The notes beneath the pieces are model-generated. The model ran no database searches and was not told the origin of the DNA. It was given only the letters and a program-made list of their open reading frames with translations. Positions 60,454 to 64,000 of a DNA stretch of 64,000 nucleotides are shown piece after piece. The position numbers were made by a program, and so were the translations under genes. Position 1 is the first letter of the stretch. Each line of letters begins with the position of its first letter. The stretch is from Parafrankia irregularis (GTDB lineage: Bacteria > Actinomycetota > Actinomycetes > Frankiales > Frankiaceae). The stretch is from contig NZ_FAOZ01000042.1 in the NCBI RefSeq assembly GCF_001536285.1, forward strand, positions 1 to 64,000. The letters are read 5' to 3'.

Positions 60454-62400
60454 CTACTTCTCTCCCTGGTTCCGCCACAAGTCGCTCCGCATCAGCCCGC
60501 GCAGGACGTCCACTGCCGCAGGCGGTAGGACCGGGGTGCCATCCTCAGGGTTCCTGGGCATGCGATCGGATTTCGGGTCGACGACTCCAATGGCCAGATC
60601 CTTGATCGTCTGGGTGAACGCGTCCACGATCCTGGCGACGCCGGCCAGCGCCGGATCCTGGGCAAGGCCCGAGCGCGCGCCTCCGAGCAGGTGGTCCGGC
60701 AGCGACGTCAGCACCCGCAGGGTCTCAGCGCGCAGACTGTCGAGCTCGGGGCCGCCCCGGTCCATCCGACCTCGGTCGAGCAGGGCGAACAGGGCCGGTG
60801 AGCCTGGCGGAATGTCGTCGACCCGCTTGCTGATCACGCGGACGAACATGTCGGGGTCAGGCAGGCGGGGCAGCAGGTCGATCGCCGCGAGCAGACGCCG
60901 TTCCGGGTCGACTCGGATGATGTCTCCGATCGCCTCCGCCAGTTCCGGGTGCGCGGGCAGCGCCCGGCCGAGCACTGTCAGCGCGGTCACGGCCTGATCC
61001 GGCGTGGCCGCCTTCGCGATGGTCTCGGCGAGCGACGGCGACTGGGCCAGCGCCACCGCCGCGATGTGCTCTCCGTAGGCGCTGGGGCACAGCGCCTCGA
61101 CCGCCCACCGGCCGGCGTACTGGCGACGAAGCTCGTCCAGCAGGCTCCGCAGCTCGCCGGGGCTGGTCTGAAGCAGTTCCGGCAGCATCGCGGCCAGCGC
61201 TTCCGCGTCGTCGGCCGAACCGGGACGCAGCAGGGTGACCGCGGTGATGACCTGGGCCGCGAGCCCGGTGCCAGGGCTGGTCGCGGCATCTGCGCCCGCG
61301 CCGGCGGGGTTGGGCCACCGTGTCCGTTCGTGCCGGCAGAGTGTCGTCAGCGGGCTCTCCGCTGGCCGCGCGACGGGGGCATCTGGCAGAGCCGCCAGCA
61401 ATGCCGCCGTGTGCACATCCAGCACCGTGTCCAGGTCCTCGATGTCGGCCCACGGGCCGGCGTCGGGTGCGGCGCTCGTCGCGGCGCCCAGCTCGGCGGC
61501 GAACGCGGAGCGGGCGGCAGCGAAGTGAACCTGCCTGGCGTGCGGGCCGGGGGCCAGCGGCGTGATCGTCTGTGGTTCCGCTCGGTCGAACATGCCAGCG
61601 ACCTGAGTGTCCGGCAGGGCCAGCTCGCGCAGGCCCCGGAGCAGGGCTTCGGTGGCCTGGGTCAGCAGGAGCAGCCGGCTCGCGGTCGACCGGCCCACCA
61701 GCGCGCGTGCGATCGCCAATGTTTCATCCGGCCTGAGCTCCGCGTCCTCGATGATCACCAGAGTGGGTGCGCCAGCGGTACGCAGGTATCCCAACCGGGC
61801 CGCGCTGAGTGGTGACCCCGATCGGGCCAGGACAGTCAGCCACCCTTTGGCGGTCAGATCCTCGGCGATCTGCATGGCGAGCCGAGTCTTGCCCGAACCA
61901 GCTGGGCCGGTCAGCAGGCGAGCCGATTCCCGCTGCCGCTGCGTGGCCCAGGACCGCAGGGCGGCGCGGTCCCCGTTGAGTTCCACAAAGGGCACCACCA
62001 GATAGTCGGCGCGTAGCAGAACGCTCGGCGCACAGTCCGCCGCCCGTTCCGGCGGCGGCGCGTCGAAGACCGCACCCGGCCCGCCCTCCCCAGGCGGCGG
62101 CCCGCCCGGGCCCGCGGCGGCCGCGCGCGCGAACACCTCGTTGCCGGCAAACCACTCGGCGGCCACCGCCAGCAGGCTGGCCCGGCCATCGCCGACGAAG
62201 CGGGCACGCTCGTCCAGGCGAATTCCCGCCGCCAGCACGTGCGAGACCTCGCGCCAGAACTGTTCCGCCGACTCGACGTTCCAGATCGGCTGGCGGCCCC
62301 GGCTCACACCGGCCGCCTCGAGGAGCTGGCGAGCCTCGACTCGGCCCGGGCACGCCTCGGCAAGCGCCTTGATCTCCGCGTCCGACAGACGGTCCGGCAT
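60454..62400 (-). CDS. EAD1-containing STAND-type NTPase
   Basis: A 648-residue protein. Residues 3-65 form an effector-associated domain (EAD1 pattern: EIKALAEACPGRVEARQLLE, AAGVSRGRQPIWNVESAEQFW, LLAVAAEWFAGNEVF). A P-loop NTPase follows with Walker A GPAGSGKT (165-172) and Walker B LVIIEDAE (214-221), then a long helical C-terminal region (SAYGEHIAAVALAQSPSLAE, AVTALTVLGRALPAHPELAE) that may be TPR-like. EAD1 domains couple STAND ATPases to separate effectors in actinobacterial conflict systems, so this is a probable defence switch. The ATG at 62400 has GGGAGG upstream. The effector partner is not adjacent. Confidence 0.82.
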   Translation of the reverse strand: MPDRLSDAEIKALAEACPGRVEARQLLEAAGVSRGRQPIWNVESAEQFWREVSHVLAAGIRLDERARFVGDGRASLLAVAAEWFAGNEVFARAAAAGPGGPPPGEGGPGAVFDAPPPERAADCAPSVLLRADYLVVPFVELNGDRAALRSWATQRQRESARLLTGPAGSGKTRLAMQIAEDLTAKGWLTVLARSGSPLSAARLGYLRTAGAPTLVIIEDAELRPDETLAIARALVGRSTASRLLLLTQATEALLRGLRELALPDTQVAGMFDRAEPQTITPLAPGPHARQVHFAAARSAFAAELGAATSAAPDAGPWADIEDLDTVLDVHTAALLAALPDAPVARPAESPLTTLCRHERTRWPNPAGAGADAATSPGTGLAAQVITAVTLLRPGSADDAEALAAMLPELLQTSPGELRSLLDELRRQYAGRWAVEALCPSAYGEHIAAVALAQSPSLAETIAKAATPDQAVTALTVLGRALPAHPELAEAIGDIIRVDPERRLLAAIDLLPRLPDPDMFVRVISKRVDDIPPGSPALFALLDRGRMDRGGPELDSLRAETLRVLTSLPDHLLGGARSGLAQDPALAGVARIVDAFTQTIKDLAIGVVDPKSDRMPRNPEDGTPVLPPAAVDVLRGLMRSDLWRNQGEK

Positions 62401-62573
62401 GAGACCTCCCAGATCCGGCACCGTCACCGGATGTACCGATCAGTGTCGCACCGTGTCCGGCGCCACCGATCAGACCCCTGCCGGGCATATCGCCCTGATC
62501 GGACCGCGGCCGAGTCTCCCCACAGACCGTGCTCGAAAGTCTCGGAAGACTCGGAAGGGCGGAGCAACGTCAC

Positions 62574-62586
62574 CTTGTAACACAAG
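62574..62586 (+). promoter_or_regulatory. Palindrome upstream of the toxin-antitoxin operon
   Basis: CTTGT-AAC-ACAAG, 15 bp before the antitoxin start, suits autoregulation by the antitoxin. Confidence 0.5.
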
Positions 62587-62601
62587 TGCTACCGTGAATC
62601 G

Positions 62602-62850
62602 GTGGCCGAGATAGGACTTCGTGAGATGCGGCAGAACGCCAGCGAGCTGGTGCGGCGCGCTCAGGCCGGCGAGCAGCTGACCATCACCGTTACCGGCCGA
62701 CCGGCAGCTGTCCTCGGCCCGGTGGCTCCGCACAGATGGCGGCGCTGGGACGACCTCGCCGACATCTTCTCCCTCCCAGCCGACACGGACTGGCCCAGCG
62801 ATCGCGATCTCATCGACGACACCGTTGAAGATCCCTGGGAAGCCCGGTGA
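62602..62850 (+). CDS. Phd/YefM-type antitoxin
   Basis: An 82-residue antitoxin: AEIGLREMRQNASELVRRAQ, GEQLTITVTGRPAAVLGP (Phd-like DNA-binding fold) and an acidic C-terminus (DRDLIDDTVEDPWEAR) that would bind the toxin. The GTG start is the only sensible one. The stop overlaps the toxin start by 4 nt. Confidence 0.88.
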   Translation: MAEIGLREMRQNASELVRRAQAGEQLTITVTGRPAAVLGPVAPHRWRRWDDLADIFSLPADTDWPSDRDLIDDTVEDPWEAR

Positions 62851-63230
62851 GTCGCGGCATCCTCGACACCAGCGTTCTGGTCGCCACCGACATCGCGCCG
62901 ATCCCCGGCGAACTCGCGATCAGCGTCATCAGCATCGCCGAGCTCCACTTCGGCGTCCTGGTCGCCAAGACCTCCGAGGCCCGCGCGAACCGCCTCGCCC
63001 GTCTCAGCGCGCTGCAACGACGATTCGACCCCCTGCCCCTCGACGATGCCGTCGCCGACAGCTACGGGCGGCTCGCCGCCCGCGTCGTCGAGATCGGGCG
63101 CCAGCCACGTGCCCGAACGATGGACCTCCTGATCGCGGCCACCGCGCACGCTCACCAAGCCAGCGTCTACACCCGCAACGCCGCCGACCTCACCGGCCTC
63201 GAAGACCTCATCGAAATCGTGACCATCTAG
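62847..63230 (+). CDS. vapC: VapC-type PIN-domain toxin
   Basis: A 127-residue PIN-domain ribonuclease: LDTSV with D7, AELHFG with E32, MDLLIAATAHAHQ with D93 and TRNAADLTGL with N111/D114, which form the metal-binding active site. It cleaves RNA and is neutralised by the Phd-type antitoxin just upstream. GTG start within the antitoxin stop. Confidence 0.93.
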   Translation: MSRGILDTSVLVATDIAPIPGELAISVISIAELHFGVLVAKTSEARANRLARLSALQRRFDPLPLDDAVADSYGRLAARVVEIGRQPRARTMDLLIAATAHAHQASVYTRNAADLTGLEDLIEIVTI

Positions 63231-63299
63231 AACGCACTCCTTTGGCAAACTTCCTAATGAATTAGCAGGTCAGCCGGCCTGTGCCTGGTCACGTCCGGG

Positions 63300-64000
63300 G
63301 GCGTGGTGTACGGAGAGTGACTCCGCGTGATCCTGATGGAAGGTTATGCGGCGAGGGCTTCGGGCGTCACGCTGATCTCGGGTGTGTCGGATGGGTTGTT
63401 CGCGGCGTCGACTTTGGCGAGGACTTCCACACCGAAGTAGCGGTGGGTTTCGATCCACTCGTCGTGCTGTTCAGCGAGAACCGCGCCGACGAGACGTATG
63501 ATGGCTCCGCGGTCGGGGAAGATGCCCACGACGTCGGTGCGTCGCCTGATTTCCTTGTTCAGGCGTTCCTGCGGGTTTGAGGACCAGATCTGCCGCCAGA
63601 TCTCCCGTGGGTAGGCGGTGAACGCGAGCAGGTCTGCTTTCGCTTCGGAGAGATGTTCCGCGGCACGAGGAAGTTTTTCGGTGAGCCCGTCGACGACCCG
63701 GTCGAACTGGACGACGACCTCGTTCGCGTCGGCCTGATCGAAGATTGTTCTCACGACGGTGGCGACCCAGGGCTGCGACGATTTCGGTGTGAGGACGAGG
63801 AGGTCTCGCAGGTAGTGGGTACGGCATCTCTGCCACGAGGCGCCGGGCAGGGTCGCTCCGATCGCGTTGACCAGGCCGCGGTGGGCGTCGGAGGTCACCA
63901 GGCGCACCCCGGACAGGCCCCGGGCGACCAGGCCGCGGAAGAACGCCAGCCAGCCGGCGCCGTCCTCGCTGCTCACGACGTCCAGGCCGAGGATCTCCCG
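63300..64000 (-). mobile_element. IS256-family insertion sequence, end beyond window
   Basis: The transposase gene 63344-64000 plus flanking sequence. A candidate terminal inverted repeat (CGTGGTGTACGGAGAGTGAC) lies near 63301-63322; the other end is outside the window. The stretch 63235-63299 between the toxin gene and the element holds no gene. Confidence 0.75.
63344..64000 (-). CDS. IS256-family transposase, 5' end outside window
   Basis: The visible part includes LGLDVVSSEDGAGWLAFFRG, LVTSDAHRGLVNAIGATLPG with an Asp of the catalytic DDE triad, QRCRTHYLRDLL, and NPQERLNKEIRRRTDVVGIF with the catalytic Glu, followed by the C-terminal region. The family moves by cut-and-paste. The frame stays open to the window end, so the gene continues upstream. 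Confidence 0.9.
   Translation of the reverse strand, partial: REILGLDVVSSEDGAGWLAFFRGLVARGLSGVRLVTSDAHRGLVNAIGATLPGASWQRCRTHYLRDLLVLTPKSSQPWVATVVRTIFDQADANEVVVQFDRVVDGLTEKLPRAAEHLSEAKADLLAFTAYPREIWRQIWSSNPQERLNKEIRRRTDVVGIFPDRGAIIRLVGAVLAEQHDEWIETHRYFGVEVLAKVDAANNPSDTPEISVTPEALAA

Noticed and set aside
1-64000. tRNA or rRNA genes
   Set aside because: No cloverleaf with CCA-proximal motifs or rRNA-like sequence was noticed on either strand.

Overview
The window is high-GC DNA with many GTG and TTG starts, frequent 4-nt stop/start overlaps, mycothiol-type enzymes and typical actinobacterial regulators. It looks like a chromosomal stretch of a filamentous actinomycete. A Frankia-like organism is my best guess from gene style, but nothing here proves the genus. 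No rRNA, tRNA or CRISPR array was seen.

Layout. 1-7.3 kb: two copies of a cassette (ydaO-type c-di-AMP riboswitch plus secreted transglycosylase) flank a P450, a short-chain dehydrogenase and two related lipoproteins, one of which is a head-to-tail fusion of two copies. 7.3-12.8 kb: a minus-strand operon glnT-glxB-glxC-glxD with an XRE-cupin regulator, matching the GmaS/N-methylglutamate synthase half of methylamine use. 13-15.8 kb: DUF1905, a WapI-like protein and a DUF1254 protein. 15.9-19.4 kb: an argininosuccinate-synthase-like enzyme coupled by 2 nt to a large DUF4062 (TIR-like) protein, with a divergent small membrane protein; this is the best candidate for an undescribed system. 19.7-27.9 kb: a phosphotransferase, two paralogous ABC solute-binding lipoproteins, a PQQ-type sugar dehydrogenase and an ArsR/SRPBCC operon with clear operators, plus the wreck of a duplicated SRPBCC gene. 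28-34 kb: a two-component system, a YiaA/B membrane protein and a TetR-ABC-permease operon. 34.2-36 kb: a divergent SDR/LysR pair. 36-42.3 kb: three secreted proteins, two of them built from a repeated CPxGxxLxGGG module and two carrying Ig-like domains. 43.3-47.8 kb: ABC exporter, sensor kinase and response regulator in series. 47.8-58.8 kb: exonuclease III followed by small regulator-plus-enzyme units (RHH/VOC/methyltransferase, TetR/DHFR-like, MerR/imine reductase, GntR/membrane protein) and two envelope lipoproteins. 59-64 kb: an acyltransferase, an EAD1-STAND NTPase, a Phd/VapC toxin-antitoxin pair and the end of an IS256-type transposase.

Two themes recur. Recent duplication is common: paired riboswitch cassettes, fused lipoproteins, paired binding proteins with matching terminators, an internally doubled secreted protein, and short tandem arrays of 15 or 18 bp. 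Dispersed non-coding repeats are also visible: a long palindromic element in at least four intergenic sites and a 64-bp element with inverted ends at two sites, each directly abutting a stop codon. Many regulator genes have a palindromic site just upstream that fits autoregulation.
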